Assembly: GCA_934591815.1 (NCBI GenBank)
Contig: CAKTPV010000003.1
Location: forward strand, 51,625-115,624
Direction of reading: 5' to 3'
DNA: 64,000 bases
Source: an uncultured Oscillospiraceae bacterium
GTDB taxonomy: Bacteria; Bacillota; Clostridia; Oscillospirales; Oscillospiraceae
The notes beneath the pieces are model-generated. The model saw nothing but the letters and a program-made list of their open reading frames with translations, had not been told where the DNA came from and did no database searches. Of this stretch, positions 35,107 through 44,221 are shown one piece after another. Position numbers and translations under genes: made by a program. Numbering within the stretch: the first letter of the stretch is position 1; each line of letters starts with the position of its first letter.

Positions 35107-35763
35107 ATGAATGCAGTTACAGTAAAAAATCTGACCAAGGTGTTCCGGCAGGGCGATGAGGATATCTACGCCGTGGATCATGTCAGCTTCACCGTTGCGC
35201 CGGGTGAAATGGTCGCCATCGTGGGGCAGTCCGGCTCCGGCAAGACCACCCTTCTGAACCTGATCGGCGGTATTGAGCATCCCACCTCCGGCAGCGTGGA
35301 GGTGGGCGGTGTGGACGTCTGCTCATCCGATGACGAGACGCTATCCGGAATACGCAGACGGAAGCTCGGCTATATCTTTCAGGACTTCAACCTGATTCCC
35401 ATTCTGACGGCGGAGGAGAACATCATCATGCCGCTGCTGCTGGACGGCAAAAAGCCGGATAAGACGAAGCTGCGGGAGCTGGCGGGCTTTTTGGGCATTG
35501 AGAACCGCCTGAAGCATCTGCCGAGTGAGCTGTCCGGCGGACAGAGACAGCGCGTGGCCATCGCCCGCGCCCTGATCAACGACCCGGTGATTCTCCTTGC
35601 TGACGAGCCCACCGGAAATCTCGATAAGAAGGCGGCGGACGAGATCATGGAGCTGCTGCTCGCCGTCAACCGCCGGGGCAACACCGTGCTTTTGGTGACG
35701 CATGAGCGGCGGTACGCCGATCTGTGCGGAAGAAAGCTTGAAATCAGTGGCGGGAGGATTTGA
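35107..35763 (+). CDS. ABC transporter ATPase (LolD/BceA-like)
   Basis: A 218-residue ATPase. Walker A GQSGSGKTT, signature LSGGQRQRVAIARA, Walker B LLADEPTGNLD, typical of FtsX-partner ATPases. The ATG at 35107 has AAAGGAGA 7 nt upstream. An in-frame ATG at 35035 lies inside the permease gene and is rejected. Partner of the permease at 33086. Confidence 0.92.
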   Translation: MNAVTVKNLTKVFRQGDEDIYAVDHVSFTVAPGEMVAIVGQSGSGKTTLLNLIGGIEHPTSGSVEVGGVDVCSSDDETLSGIRRRKLGYIFQDFNLIPILTAEENIIMPLLLDGKKPDKTKLRELAGFLGIENRLKHLPSELSGGQRQRVAIARALINDPVILLADEPTGNLDKKAADEIMELLLAVNRRGNTVLLVTHERRYADLCGRKLEISGGRI

Positions 35764-35837
35764 ACTTTTACCCCAATCCCGTGTTTCTGCTGAGCCGCAG
35801 GAAAAAGAGAACAAAAAGATAGAAAGGAAGGTGCACC

Positions 35838-36824
35838 ATGATGAAACGAAAGGTTTCCGTGATATGGGTGGTCGTTCTTGCGCTGATTGCCATTGCCGCA
35901 TGTGCGTTTGCGGCGGTGACATATTATCGCTGCGAGAAGCAGCCGGAGCCACAATTTCCGCAGAACGAGCTGCTTCGCATTCTTGACGCGGGAAGCGATG
36001 CCGAGGGCGTAGGCTTTGAGGTTGTGCGCATTGGCGGCGGGAGCGTGAATCTCCGGCTCGACCTGCGCTGGAAAAACGATTCCGGCAAGACGATTGCCTA
36101 CGGGCAGGCGTTTGAGCTGTATCAAATGAAGGACGGTGGATGGCAAAAGGTCACGCCCGCACGTCAGGTTGATTATCCCGCCATCCAGTACAGCCTTCCC
36201 AGCGGCATGGATAACGAGCTCTCCTATGACCTGACGGCGCCGTATAACCTGATAGCCGGGGAACGATACCGCTTGCAGACGGAGTTCCGGTACGAGGAGG
36301 GCACGGAGTATTCCGAGCCGATGGCAAACTGGGTAGAGTTTGAAGTAAAAATGAATCTGCCGTATAAGGAGGCACAGCCCTCCGACCCAATCACCATACC
36401 GGAGCTTCAGGTGAATGCCATGTCCGGGTCAATGGGTGAAACAGATGAAATCACGGCATCCCCCTGCGCCTTCTACTGGCAGTCCCCGGAACCGAATGAG
36501 GATGGAACCATGAGCTCCATCATTGGATGCGGGTATGAGATCGGGGAAGAGTCCTCTCTGCCGGAGATAACGGCAGTCAGAGCAGGACTGGTTTCCCACA
36601 GAAAGTCAAACGAAATCTGGTTATATTTCGAGGTGCAGCCGGATACAGTGCGGATACAATGCGTCCCCCAAAACGGCGGCGAGGTTGAGACAATCACAGG
36701 CATTCTTCCGTATGACGGAGGATATGCGTTCGATCTGAAAAGCGGCAGCTTTGTTTACCGTGTGATTGCAGAATGGGACGATGGCAACCGTGTGGAATAT
36801 GGCTTCATCGGGAAGTGGTTGTGA
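35838..36824 (+). CDS. membrane-anchored protein with bacterial Ig-like domain
   Basis: A 328-residue protein with an N-terminal signal anchor (residues about 7-28). The region at about 50-175 (VNLRLDLRWKNDSGKTIAYG, then FELYQMKDGGWQKV) looks like the Big_14-type Ig-like domain found in envelope proteins next to ABC-FtsX or two-component systems. The C-terminal part is another beta-rich domain. It may act as an extracytoplasmic partner of the neighbouring transporter or kinase. AAGGAAGG upstream. Confidence 0.65.
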   Translation: MMKRKVSVIWVVVLALIAIAACAFAAVTYYRCEKQPEPQFPQNELLRILDAGSDAEGVGFEVVRIGGGSVNLRLDLRWKNDSGKTIAYGQAFELYQMKDGGWQKVTPARQVDYPAIQYSLPSGMDNELSYDLTAPYNLIAGERYRLQTEFRYEEGTEYSEPMANWVEFEVKMNLPYKEAQPSDPITIPELQVNAMSGSMGETDEITASPCAFYWQSPEPNEDGTMSSIIGCGYEIGEESSLPEITAVRAGLVSHRKSNEIWLYFEVQPDTVRIQCVPQNGGEVETITGILPYDGGYAFDLKSGSFVYRVIAEWDDGNRVEYGFIGKWL

Positions 36825-36854
36825 TTCCGCGGCAATCAGAATAAAGGACTGACT

Positions 36855-37526
36855 ATGATAAAGATACTATTGGTAGAAGACGATAAAATTATCGTTGCGA
36901 GCCTGAGCGAATATCTGAACAGCGAAGGGTACCTTGTGCGAAGTGTATCCGGGCAGGCGGCGGCCATGAAGCTGCTTGCGGAGGAAAAGGCGGATCTTGT
37001 GCTGCTGGATGTGTCTCTGGCGGAGGGCAATGGCTTCGCGGCCTGCAGAGCGATCAAGGCCGAGTTTGATGTCCCCGTTATTTTCCTTACCGCGTCAGGC
37101 GACGAGTTCAGCACCGTTACGGGCTTCGACCTGGGCGCCGACGATTACATTCCAAAGCCGTTTCGCCCACGAGAGCTTATCTCCCGCATCCGAAATGTGC
37201 TCCGCCTCACCGGCAGCATGGGCAAAACGGTGAAGCTCGGTGATGTGGTGGTGGACACCGAAAAGGGCACGGCGGTGAAGAACAGCAGGGACCTGTTCCT
37301 CTCAGCACTGGAATACCGGCTTCTGCTGTTTTTCATCAACAATCGGGGAATCGTGCTTACCCGTGAGCGGCTTCTTGACGCCATCTGGGATGTTGCCGGC
37401 GAGTATGTCAATGACAATACGCTGACGGTGTACATCAAGCGGCTGCGGGAGAAGATTGAGGATGACCCCACCGACCCGAAGATCATTCTGACGGTTCGCG
37501 GGACAGGATATAAGGTGGACGCATGA
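36855..37526 (+). CDS. OmpR-family response regulator
   Basis: A 223-residue regulator. Receiver with D9-D10 and phospho-acceptor D52 (LVLLDVSLAEG), YIPKPFRP, then a winged-helix domain ending ILTVRGTGYKVD. Coupled to the kinase gene by ATGA overlap. The triple 11-bp-spaced GTCACC repeats upstream of the ABC genes at 38637 are its likely site. Confidence 0.93.
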   Translation: MIKILLVEDDKIIVASLSEYLNSEGYLVRSVSGQAAAMKLLAEEKADLVLLDVSLAEGNGFAACRAIKAEFDVPVIFLTASGDEFSTVTGFDLGADDYIPKPFRPRELISRIRNVLRLTGSMGKTVKLGDVVVDTEKGTAVKNSRDLFLSALEYRLLLFFINNRGIVLTRERLLDAIWDVAGEYVNDNTLTVYIKRLREKIEDDPTDPKIILTVRGTGYKVDA

Positions 37527-38527
37527 TCAAGCTGCTGAAAAACAAAGAGGTGCGAAAGGCACTGCTGTGGCAGCTGCTGCTCTCCGCAGCCGCCTGCGCC
37601 GTCTGCTTTTTCTTCGACATTCGCGCCGGGCTGACAGCCGCAGGGCTTTCTCTGCTCCTCATGCTGGTCTTCTGCATCAGCACTTATAAGAGGTATCAGA
37701 GGATTTCTTCCCTTGCGGATGATATCAATCAGATCCTGCACGGCGATCATGCAATCGATTTTGACAGCTATTCAGAGGGCGAGCTGAGCATCCTCCACAG
37801 TGAGATCTATAAGATGACCATACGCCTGCGTGAGCAGCAGCAAACGCTGACAAGGGAAAAGGCATATCTTGCCGATTCCATCGCGGACATCTCTCACCAG
37901 ATCCGCACACCCCTGACCTCTATCAATCTGCTGATTGGACTGCTGTCGGATCCGAAGCTGACCGACGCGCGCAGGCAGCAGCTGATCCATGAGCTCTACG
38001 AGCTGCTCTCCCGCATCGACTGGCTGATCACCACACTTCTGAAGATCTCACGGCTGGACGCCGGCACGGTGCAGTTCAAGCAGGAGCAGGTCAGTCTGGA
38101 GGAGCTGCTCAAAAAGTCCTGTGTGACCCTGCTCATTCCCATGGAGCTGCGCGGGCAGGCGCTGCTCATCCATGCGGACGGCGCTTTCCGGGGAGATTTT
38201 TCGTGGAGTTGCGAAGCCATCGGCAATATTGTGAAGAACTGCATGGAACACACCCCCGAGGGCGGCAGGATTGAGATCGACGCAGCCGAAAACGCCCTGT
38301 ATTCCGAAATTATAATTAAGGACAACGGCACGGGCATTTCTCCGGAGGATCTGCCCCATATCTTTGAGCGCTTCTATAAGGGCAAGGATTCCGACGGCAA
38401 AAGCTTTGGGATCGGGCTTGCGCTGTCGCGCATGATCATAACCGGTCAAGGGGGAACCGTAAAGGCAGAGAACCGCAAGCCCGCAGGAGCCATGTTCACC
38501 ATCCGCTTTTATAAGGGAACCGTCTGA
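37523..38527 (+). CDS. intramembrane-sensing histidine kinase (BceS-like)
   Basis: A 334-residue kinase. Two TM segments (about 15-31 and 38-54) are separated by only a few residues, so there is no extracellular sensor, as in BceS-type kinases that sense through their ABC-FtsX partner. The phospho-acceptor box is ADISHQIRTPL with His125. The ATPase domain has NIVKNCMEHTPEGG, KDNGTGISPED and FGIGLALS. The terminator at 38513 overlaps its 3' end. Confidence 0.92.
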   Translation: MIKLLKNKEVRKALLWQLLLSAAACAVCFFFDIRAGLTAAGLSLLLMLVFCISTYKRYQRISSLADDINQILHGDHAIDFDSYSEGELSILHSEIYKMTIRLREQQQTLTREKAYLADSIADISHQIRTPLTSINLLIGLLSDPKLTDARRQQLIHELYELLSRIDWLITTLLKISRLDAGTVQFKQEQVSLEELLKKSCVTLLIPMELRGQALLIHADGAFRGDFSWSCEAIGNIVKNCMEHTPEGGRIEIDAAENALYSEIIIKDNGTGISPEDLPHIFERFYKGKDSDGKSFGIGLALSRMIITGQGGTVKAENRKPAGAMFTIRFYKGTV

Positions 38528-38545
38528 CCGGCGGCTCCCTTTTTT
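38513..38545 (+). terminator. terminator overlapping the kinase 3' end
   Basis: Arms 38513-38522 and 38532-38541 pair with one mismatch and are followed by TTTT. It separates the two-component pair from the ABC genes, which have their own promoter. Confidence 0.7.
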
Positions 38546-38561
38546 ACTAAGTGACGGATCC

Positions 38562-38617
38562 GTCACCTGAAAGTCACCGCCGTGTCACCTTGACAAAATA
38601 GAATGGGGGTGTAAAAA
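38562..38617 (+). promoter_or_regulatory. response-regulator box and promoter of ABC-FtsX operon
   Basis: GTCACC occurs at 38562, 38573 and 38584, exactly 11 bp apart, directly followed by TTGACA (38590-38595). A TAAAAA at 38612-38617 (16-bp spacing) can serve as a weak -10. This is the layout of an OmpR-type activated promoter. A 16-bp perfect palindrome GTGACGGATCCGTCAC (38551-38566) overlaps the first repeat. Confidence 0.65.
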
Positions 38618-38636
38618 GCGAAAGGAGTATCCCGAT

Positions 38637-39320
38637 ATGGAGATTTTGAGAGTGGAAAACCTGACAAAGGTATATGGCAAGGGCGAGAACGAGGTGCGGG
38701 CACTGGACGGCGTTTCCTTTTCGGTGGAGAAGGGAGAGTTTGTCGCCGTGATCGGCCCCTCCGGCTCGGGCAAATCCACACTGCTTCACATCCTCGGCGG
38801 CGTAGACCGGCCTACAGGCGGGAAGGTATTTATGGACGGCAAGGATGTGTACGCGCAGAACGAGGAACAGCTTGCCATCTTCCGCCGCCGTCAGGTGGGA
38901 CTGATCTATCAGTTTTACAATCTCATTCCGGTGCTTAATGTCACGGAAAACATCACGCTCCCCGTACTTATGGACGGGCAGAAGGTCAATCAAAATCGCC
39001 TGGCTGAGCTGATGACCACTCTGAAGCTTACCGGCCGGGAGAACCACCTGCCGAACCAACTCTCCGGCGGCCAGCAGCAGCGGGTGTCCATCGGCCGGGC
39101 TCTGATGAATGCGCCTGCGGTGGTGCTTGCCGATGAGCCCACCGGAAATCTTGACTCCAAAAGCAGCCGGGAGATCGTGGAGCTCTTGAAGGTTTCCAAC
39201 GAAAAATACGGGCAGACCCTCCTTGTCATCACCCACGATGAGAGTATCGCCCTGCAGGCGGATCGCATCCTCTCCATAGAGGACGGGAAAATCACCAGAG
39301 ACGAGGTGATCCGCAGATGA
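38637..39320 (+). CDS. ABC transporter ATPase (BceA/MacB-like)
   Basis: A 227-residue ATPase. Walker A GPSGSGKST, signature LSGGQQQRVSIGRA, Walker B VLADEPTGNLD. AAAGGAG before the ATG. It overlaps the permease gene by ATGA. Together they form a BceAB-type transporter likely controlled by, and signalling to, the two-component system just upstream. Confidence 0.93.
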   Translation: MEILRVENLTKVYGKGENEVRALDGVSFSVEKGEFVAVIGPSGSGKSTLLHILGGVDRPTGGKVFMDGKDVYAQNEEQLAIFRRRQVGLIYQFYNLIPVLNVTENITLPVLMDGQKVNQNRLAELMTTLKLTGRENHLPNQLSGGQQQRVSIGRALMNAPAVVLADEPTGNLDSKSSREIVELLKVSNEKYGQTLLVITHDESIALQADRILSIEDGKITRDEVIRR

Positions 39321-42043
39321 ATGTTTTCAGCAAGGTAACATTAGAGAGCCTGAAGAAAAACAGGACGAGAACCATCGTCACGATCATCGGCATTATGCTC
39401 TCGGCGGCGATGATCTGCGCGTCCACGACCTTTGTCTCCAGTATGCAGAACTTCGTGCTGCGGTGCGAGATCTACAGCAGCGGAGACTGGCACGGAGCGG
39501 TCTATGACGCTGCATACAAGGACTATGAGGACATCCGCGATTCCGGCAAGGTTTCCTCCACCGCCTATGCGCAGGTTCTGGGTTATGCGAAGATCGACAG
39601 CGTCAATGAGCGCAAGCCCTATCTGTATGTGCTCGGTGGCGATGTGGCCTCCGGATATTTTGAGACAATGCCGGTGCATCTCCTTCTAGGTACGCTGCCG
39701 AAGGATTCCACGGAAATCATTCTGCCGGAGCACCTGACATCAAACGGCAAGGTGAATTATAAGCTCGGCGACACCGTCACGCTTGATGTGGGTGACAGAA
39801 TGCTTGACGGCCGGAGGCTGGGACAGGGCACGCCCGTATACACCTATGACAGCGAAACGCAGGTGGAGGTTATGAGCGGCGAAAGGCTCGAAAACACCGA
39901 ACCAAGAATTTATACGGTGGTCGGTATCTATGAAAGACCCGCCTTTGAGGACTATTCCGCGCCCGGGTACACAGCGCTTACGGCAGCGGACACCGAATCC
40001 GCCGAACAGTCTCTGATCCATTGTTATTTCAAGCTGCACAAGCCCACCGGGGTGTATAACTTCATGAAGGAAATGGGCTATACGCAAGAGTATGGCTATG
40101 CCTACAACACGAAGGTCCTGCTGTATTCCGGCGCGGCCCGCTTTGATTCTTTCCTCAGCGCGTTTTACAGCCTTGCCGCCATCATCATCGCGCTGATCGT
40201 GTTCGGCTCTGTATCGCTCATCTATAACGCATTCTCCATCTCCGTCTCGGAGCGGACAAGGCAGTTCGGCCTGCTGTCCTCGGTGGGCGCCACAAAAAAG
40301 CAGCTTCGGAGAATGGTGCTGTTTGAGGCGCTGGCAGTCAGTGCCGTCGGCATCCCGCTGGGGATTCTGGTGGGTATCGGAGGTATCGGCATAACGCTCC
40401 TCCTGATCGGAGACAAATTCTCCTCCATCGTCCGTGCGGACATTCCCATGCGGATCTGCGTATCGTGGCAGGCTGTCCTCATTGCTGCGGCCATCGCACT
40501 TATCACGGTTCTGATCTCGGCATGGATTCCCTCGAAAAGGGCCACAAGGGTATCAGCCGTGGAGGCGATCCGCCAGAGCATGGACATCAAGGTAAGCGGC
40601 AGACCCGTCCGAACCTCAACGCTTGCCTACAAGCTGTTCGGACTCCCCGGCGTCCTTGCCGGCAAGCACTATAAGCGCAACCGGAAAAAATACAGAACCA
40701 CCGTTGTCAGCCTCTTTATGAGCATCGTCCTCTTTGTTTCTGCGGCGGCCTTCACCGACTACATGATGGAATCCGCCGAGGGAGGGCTGACCTCCGATCA
40801 ATTCGACCTGATCTACGCGGCGGAGTCAGACGCTTCCTCCGCCATGACGCCCGATGCGCTTCTGGAGCTGCTTTTCTCCGAGCAGAATGTCACCGGAGGT
40901 ACCTATACCAAGAAACAGTTTTTGCAGGGCGATATCTCCCGCGAATATGTCACGGCAATGTTTGCCGACCGTTTTGCCGACTTCGGCATGGAGCGTGAGG
41001 ACGCAGCGCCGAAGGAGCTCGGCATCTCCGGTTATCTGTACTTCGTTGCGGACGCCGAGTTCAACAGGTTACTGGAAAAGTACAATCTGAAGGAAGCGGA
41101 TTACTATGACCGGGACAATCCCCTGGGGATCGCGCTTGACCGTAATATTGAGTTTGACCGCCGGCTTGAGAAGTTTGTCACGATGGACACGCTCAAGGGC
41201 GATGGGTGCGTGATCGAGGGGCTTTACTATGTAGAGATCGACGGATATTACAGAAAAGACAGCCGGATCGACGAGAACGGCAATAAGGTCGTCCTCTATC
41301 AAAACAGAGACAATGAGAACGATATCATCGAGCTGCCCTACGGGGAATCCTTTGCAAAATACACGCTGCGGTCCGAAAAAACCATTGAGGAGGCTCCGTT
41401 CTTTGTCAGCCGCAGCACGCCGGTGGCCATCAATATGATCTATCCGTACAGCATGCTGGAGAGCGTGGTTCCCGAGGCGGCACTGAATCAATTCCGTAAT
41501 ACAGAGTATTTCCTCACATCGAGCGATCACACCGCGAGCTTTGAAAATCTGGCGACCGTGCTGACGGAAAACGGTCTCAGCAGCCGGCAGCTCTTCGACT
41601 ACGCCGCAAACGCCGAGACAAACCGGAATGTCGTAACCATTATCCGGGTATTTGCCTACGGCTTTATCGTGCTGATCTCCCTGATTGCCGCGGCCAATGT
41701 GTTCAATACGATCTCCACGAATATCAGCCTGCGCCGCCGGGAGTTTGCCATGCTGAAATCGGTGGGCATGACGCAGGAGGGCTTTCGCAGGATGATGAAT
41801 TACGAGTGCCTGCTGTACGGCTCCAAGGCACTGCTTCTCGGTTTGCCGGTGTCCTGCGGCATTACATATCTCATCTACCGCGCGGTCACAACGGCCTATG
41901 AAACCTCCTTCCATCTACCGTGGGCAGCCATCGGCATCGCCGTACTGAGCGTGTTTCTGGTCGTATTCGCCACCATGATGTATTCAATGAGCAAGGTAAA
42001 AAAGGACAATCCCATCGACGCCTTGAAAAATGAGAATCTGTAA
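39317..42043 (+). CDS. ABC transporter permease, FtsX-like, BceB-type
   Basis: A 908-residue permease, longer than BceB. An N-terminal TM segment (residues about 17-38) is followed by an extracytoplasmic domain and TM segments near 285-400 including the FtsX signature (LLSSVGATKKQLRRMVLFEALAV). A large extracytoplasmic domain spans about 480-770. The last three TM segments carry a second FtsX domain (MLKSVGMTQEGFRRMMNYECLL). It presumably detoxifies or senses cell-wall-active peptides with the ATPase gene upstream. Confidence 0.9.
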   Translation: MNVFSKVTLESLKKNRTRTIVTIIGIMLSAAMICASTTFVSSMQNFVLRCEIYSSGDWHGAVYDAAYKDYEDIRDSGKVSSTAYAQVLGYAKIDSVNERKPYLYVLGGDVASGYFETMPVHLLLGTLPKDSTEIILPEHLTSNGKVNYKLGDTVTLDVGDRMLDGRRLGQGTPVYTYDSETQVEVMSGERLENTEPRIYTVVGIYERPAFEDYSAPGYTALTAADTESAEQSLIHCYFKLHKPTGVYNFMKEMGYTQEYGYAYNTKVLLYSGAARFDSFLSAFYSLAAIIIALIVFGSVSLIYNAFSISVSERTRQFGLLSSVGATKKQLRRMVLFEALAVSAVGIPLGILVGIGGIGITLLLIGDKFSSIVRADIPMRICVSWQAVLIAAAIALITVLISAWIPSKRATRVSAVEAIRQSMDIKVSGRPVRTSTLAYKLFGLPGVLAGKHYKRNRKKYRTTVVSLFMSIVLFVSAAAFTDYMMESAEGGLTSDQFDLIYAAESDASSAMTPDALLELLFSEQNVTGGTYTKKQFLQGDISREYVTAMFADRFADFGMEREDAAPKELGISGYLYFVADAEFNRLLEKYNLKEADYYDRDNPLGIALDRNIEFDRRLEKFVTMDTLKGDGCVIEGLYYVEIDGYYRKDSRIDENGNKVVLYQNRDNENDIIELPYGESFAKYTLRSEKTIEEAPFFVSRSTPVAINMIYPYSMLESVVPEAALNQFRNTEYFLTSSDHTASFENLATVLTENGLSSRQLFDYAANAETNRNVVTIIRVFAYGFIVLISLIAAANVFNTISTNISLRRREFAMLKSVGMTQEGFRRMMNYECLLYGSKALLLGLPVSCGITYLIYRAVTTAYETSFHLPWAAIGIAVLSVFLVVFATMMYSMSKVKKDNPIDALKNENL

Positions 42044-42056
42044 GGAGGAAAAGAAA

Positions 42057-42557
42057 ATGTATAACCATGAAGCACCCGCACATAGGAAACTCATCTTGAG
42101 ATCCCTGCTGATCTGCTGGGGGATCATTCTCGGCGGATACCTTTTGATTCGGATGGTCTTTCTTCTATTCGGGCTGCAGCTGCACCTGACTGCGCAGGGA
42201 GCCTGCCTTGCGCTGCTGCCGTACTGCTTCGGGGCGCTGTATCTGTGGAAGTATTGCAAGAAGCAAAAACCGTGGTTTTATGTACTCGGACTCCTGCTTC
42301 CTGCCGTTGCCGAGAAGCTGACATTGTATTTCCTCGGCGCGTATCTGTGCGGGATCAGTCCGTTCCGTGTCACGGCGGTCATGGAGGCAATTGGAACGAT
42401 CGAGCCGTATGCGGTGCTCTTTACCCGGATGCCCATGCGGTACGCAGTCAATCTGCTGTTCTTTAACGGGACATATACTCTTTGCGGCATCGCCTTCTCT
42501 GCACTCTGCTTTTTGGGCTTGTCCCTCCTGCAAAAGCGGGCGGAGAATGAACCATAA
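42057..42557 (+). CDS. hypothetical membrane protein
   Basis: A 166-residue protein with about four hydrophobic segments (near 14-32, 38-58, 72-92, 135-155). The ATG at 42057 follows AAGGAGG at 8 nt. It begins 13 bp after the FtsX permease, so it is likely the last gene of that operon. No family recognised. Confidence 0.65.
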   Translation: MYNHEAPAHRKLILRSLLICWGIILGGYLLIRMVFLLFGLQLHLTAQGACLALLPYCFGALYLWKYCKKQKPWFYVLGLLLPAVAEKLTLYFLGAYLCGISPFRVTAVMEAIGTIEPYAVLFTRMPMRYAVNLLFFNGTYTLCGIAFSALCFLGLSLLQKRAENEP

Positions 42558-42697
42558 GCAAGATAGGGCGAGGAACGGCGGAGGGCGGCAAGCGAAGCGG
42601 CGAAAAGTGCGGCGTTCATGGAAAAGTTGCAGCCCTTTAAGAAAATGATAATTACTATTTGTGCCGCCAACTGAAAGGCGGCGGAATGGAGATTACT

Positions 42698-43000
42698 ATG
42701 GAAAATATGATGCTGCTGGTTTTGGGGATATGTATATCCGTCCTCGGTATCGTAAATATACGGGGGAATATCAGAACGATACATTCCTACAACCGGAGAA
42801 AAGTGAAGGAGGAGGACGTTCCTAAATACGGGAAAGCGGTCGGCACAGGAACACTCATTATGGGAATATCTCTTGTGCTGGCATATATAGCGGCATTTTG
42901 GAATGAGAGCATGATGCCCTATATCGTTTTTCCGGCAGTTATCATTGGCTTGGCATTTATCCTGTACGGGCAAATCAAGTACAACCACGGCATTTTTTGA
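42698..43000 (+). CDS. small hypothetical membrane protein
   Basis: A 100-residue protein with three hydrophobic segments (about 4-20, 48-66, 75-92) separated by a basic loop (HSYNRRKVKEEDVPKYGK). The ATG at 42698 has GGAG 6 nt upstream. ATG 42686 is an alternative. A short hairpin GCCGCC/GGCGGC (42663-42682) lies just before. Terminator at 43008 follows. No function evident. Confidence 0.6.
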   Translation: MENMMLLVLGICISVLGIVNIRGNIRTIHSYNRRKVKEEDVPKYGKAVGTGTLIMGISLVLAYIAAFWNESMMPYIVFPAVIIGLAFILYGQIKYNHGIF

Positions 43001-43007
43001 TACTCCG

Positions 43008-43049
43008 AAAACGGCCATGCAAGAGGCATCCTGCAGGGCTGTTTTTTTG
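43008..43049 (+). terminator. terminator with long U-tract
   Basis: AAAACGGCC (43008-43016) pairs with GGCTGTTTT (43037-43045) with one wobble. A run of seven T follows the stem G. Confidence 0.75.
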
Positions 43050-43127
43050 CTAATGAAAAAAGCCCTTGCGGCGCAGGCAACCCTGCGTATGGAAGGTTAA
43101 AAAATCAGCGGAAGCCTTCCGTGGCTG

Positions 43128-43183
43128 TTGACAACAGGTTGAATATGCGTATAATGGAAAACAAGAATAAGAATAGTTCTTGT
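43128..43183 (+). promoter_or_regulatory. strong promoter with overlapping Fur/PerR-type dyad
   Basis: TTGACA (43128-43133), 16-bp spacer, TATAAT (43150-43155). The dyad ACAAGAA-N9-TTCTTGT (43161-43167 and 43177-43183) covers the transcription start, a position suited to autorepression by the Fur-family protein encoded next. Confidence 0.7.
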
Positions 43184-43199
43184 TTTGGGGGAGTGCAGT

Positions 43200-43598
43200 A
43201 TGCCAAAATACGCAGAGGAGATATTGGCCGCCGTCACGGAGCTGCAGCGGCATCCCACGGCGGAGCAGGTGTTCCTGGAGATGAAAAAGGAGCATCCCAG
43301 CATTGCTCTGGGTACGGTATATAAGCACCTGAACGGTTTGGCGGAGGAGGGGCTTTTGCTCCGCATCACCGAGCCGGGTTCGCCGGACCGGTACGACCGG
43401 ACGGAACGGCATGATCACCTGATTTGCAGCCGGTGCGGGAAAATCACGGACGTTCGGCTGCCGGATATGCAGGAGCGGATCCGGGAGGCACTGGGGCAGG
43501 AGATCCTCTCCTACGACCTCAGGATCCGGTATATCTGCCCCGCTTGCCGGGAGCAGGAAAAAGACAACATTATGGAGGAGAAGCACCATGAACGCTAA
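43200..43598 (+). CDS. Fur-family regulator (PerR/Fur-like)
   Basis: A 132-residue metal-dependent repressor. The N-terminal winged helix (YAEEILAAVTELQRHPTAEQ, then VYKHLNGLAEEG) is followed by RYDRTERHDHLICSRCGKITDV with the metal-binding His cluster and first Cys pair, and by CPAC as second pair. Which metal or peroxide it senses is not certain. Context with ferritin suggests iron or peroxide. ATG at 43200 after GGGGGAG. It overlaps the ferritin gene by 11 nt. Confidence 0.88.
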   Translation: MPKYAEEILAAVTELQRHPTAEQVFLEMKKEHPSIALGTVYKHLNGLAEEGLLLRITEPGSPDRYDRTERHDHLICSRCGKITDVRLPDMQERIREALGQEILSYDLRIRYICPACREQEKDNIMEEKHHER

Positions 43599-44097
43599 CG
43601 TATCTAAGCTGCTCAACGAGCAGATCAACAAGGAGTTCTACTCCGCCTATCTGTATCTGGACTTTGCCAACTACTACGCCGCCGTCGGACTGGACGGCTT
43701 TGAGAACTGGTACCGGGTGCAGGCGCAGGAGGAGCGGGATCACGCCATGCTGTTTTATCAGTATTTGCAGAATAACGGCGAGGGCGTCACCTTTGCGGCC
43801 ATCGCAAAGCCGGAGTGGGAACGGGGCGACCATATGACCCCGCTGAAAAAGGCACTGGCGCATGAGAAGCTGGTCACCGCCAGCATCGACGCCATCTACG
43901 CCGCCGCATACAAGGCCAAGGACTTCCGCGCAATGCAGATGCTGGACTGGTTCATCAAGGAGCAGGGCGAGGAGGAGAAGAACGCCGCCGACCTCATCAC
44001 CAAGATGGAGCTGTTCGGCGGAGACAGCAAGGGGCTGTATATGCTCAACAGCGAGCTGAAGGCACGGGTCTACACCGCGCCCTCCCTGGTGCTGTAA
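43588..44097 (+). CDS. ferritin (bacterial non-haem ferritin)
   Basis: A 169-residue four-helix iron-storage protein. Residues LLNEQINKEFYSAYLYLDFA carry the first ferroxidase Glu, and QAQEERDHAMLFYQYL the ExxH motif. The C-terminal helix region KEQGEEEKNAADL follows. Co-transcribed with the Fur-family gene. A terminator (44130-44163) follows. Confidence 0.92.
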   Translation: MNANVSKLLNEQINKEFYSAYLYLDFANYYAAVGLDGFENWYRVQAQEERDHAMLFYQYLQNNGEGVTFAAIAKPEWERGDHMTPLKKALAHEKLVTASIDAIYAAAYKAKDFRAMQMLDWFIKEQGEEEKNAADLITKMELFGGDSKGLYMLNSELKARVYTAPSLVL

Positions 44098-44129
44098 GCC
44101 GAGCGCGGCTGCGGGCCTTCGCATCAGAC

Positions 44130-44163
44130 AAAAGGCAGACTGCATACAGGTGGCCTGCCTTTT
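44130..44163 (+). terminator. terminator after ferritin gene, part of duplicated leader
   Basis: AAAAGGCAG (44130-44138) and CTGCCTTTT (44155-44163), 16-nt loop. Segment 44132-44193 aligns without gaps to 55613-55674. Confidence 0.7.
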
Positions 44164-44175
44164 CTTCTGACGGGA

Positions 44176-44193
44176 GGTTAGAGGTAACTAACT
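44176..44193 (+). promoter_or_regulatory. metal-regulon operator 1 (GGTTAG-N6-CTAACT)
   Basis: GGTTAG AGGTAA CTAACT, one mismatch from the dyad shared with 54499, 55657, 57755, 57825 and 63004. It lies 29 bp before the TTG start of the YgbA_NO gene, the first gene of the ABC/ECF operon. Confidence 0.7.
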
Positions 44194-44221
44194 GCATATA
44201 AAACAGAAAGGAACATGACTC

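Noticed and set aside
42648..42664. Fur-box-like ATGATAATTACTATT
   Set aside because: Only one half matches the Fur consensus and the downstream gene is an unrelated small membrane protein.
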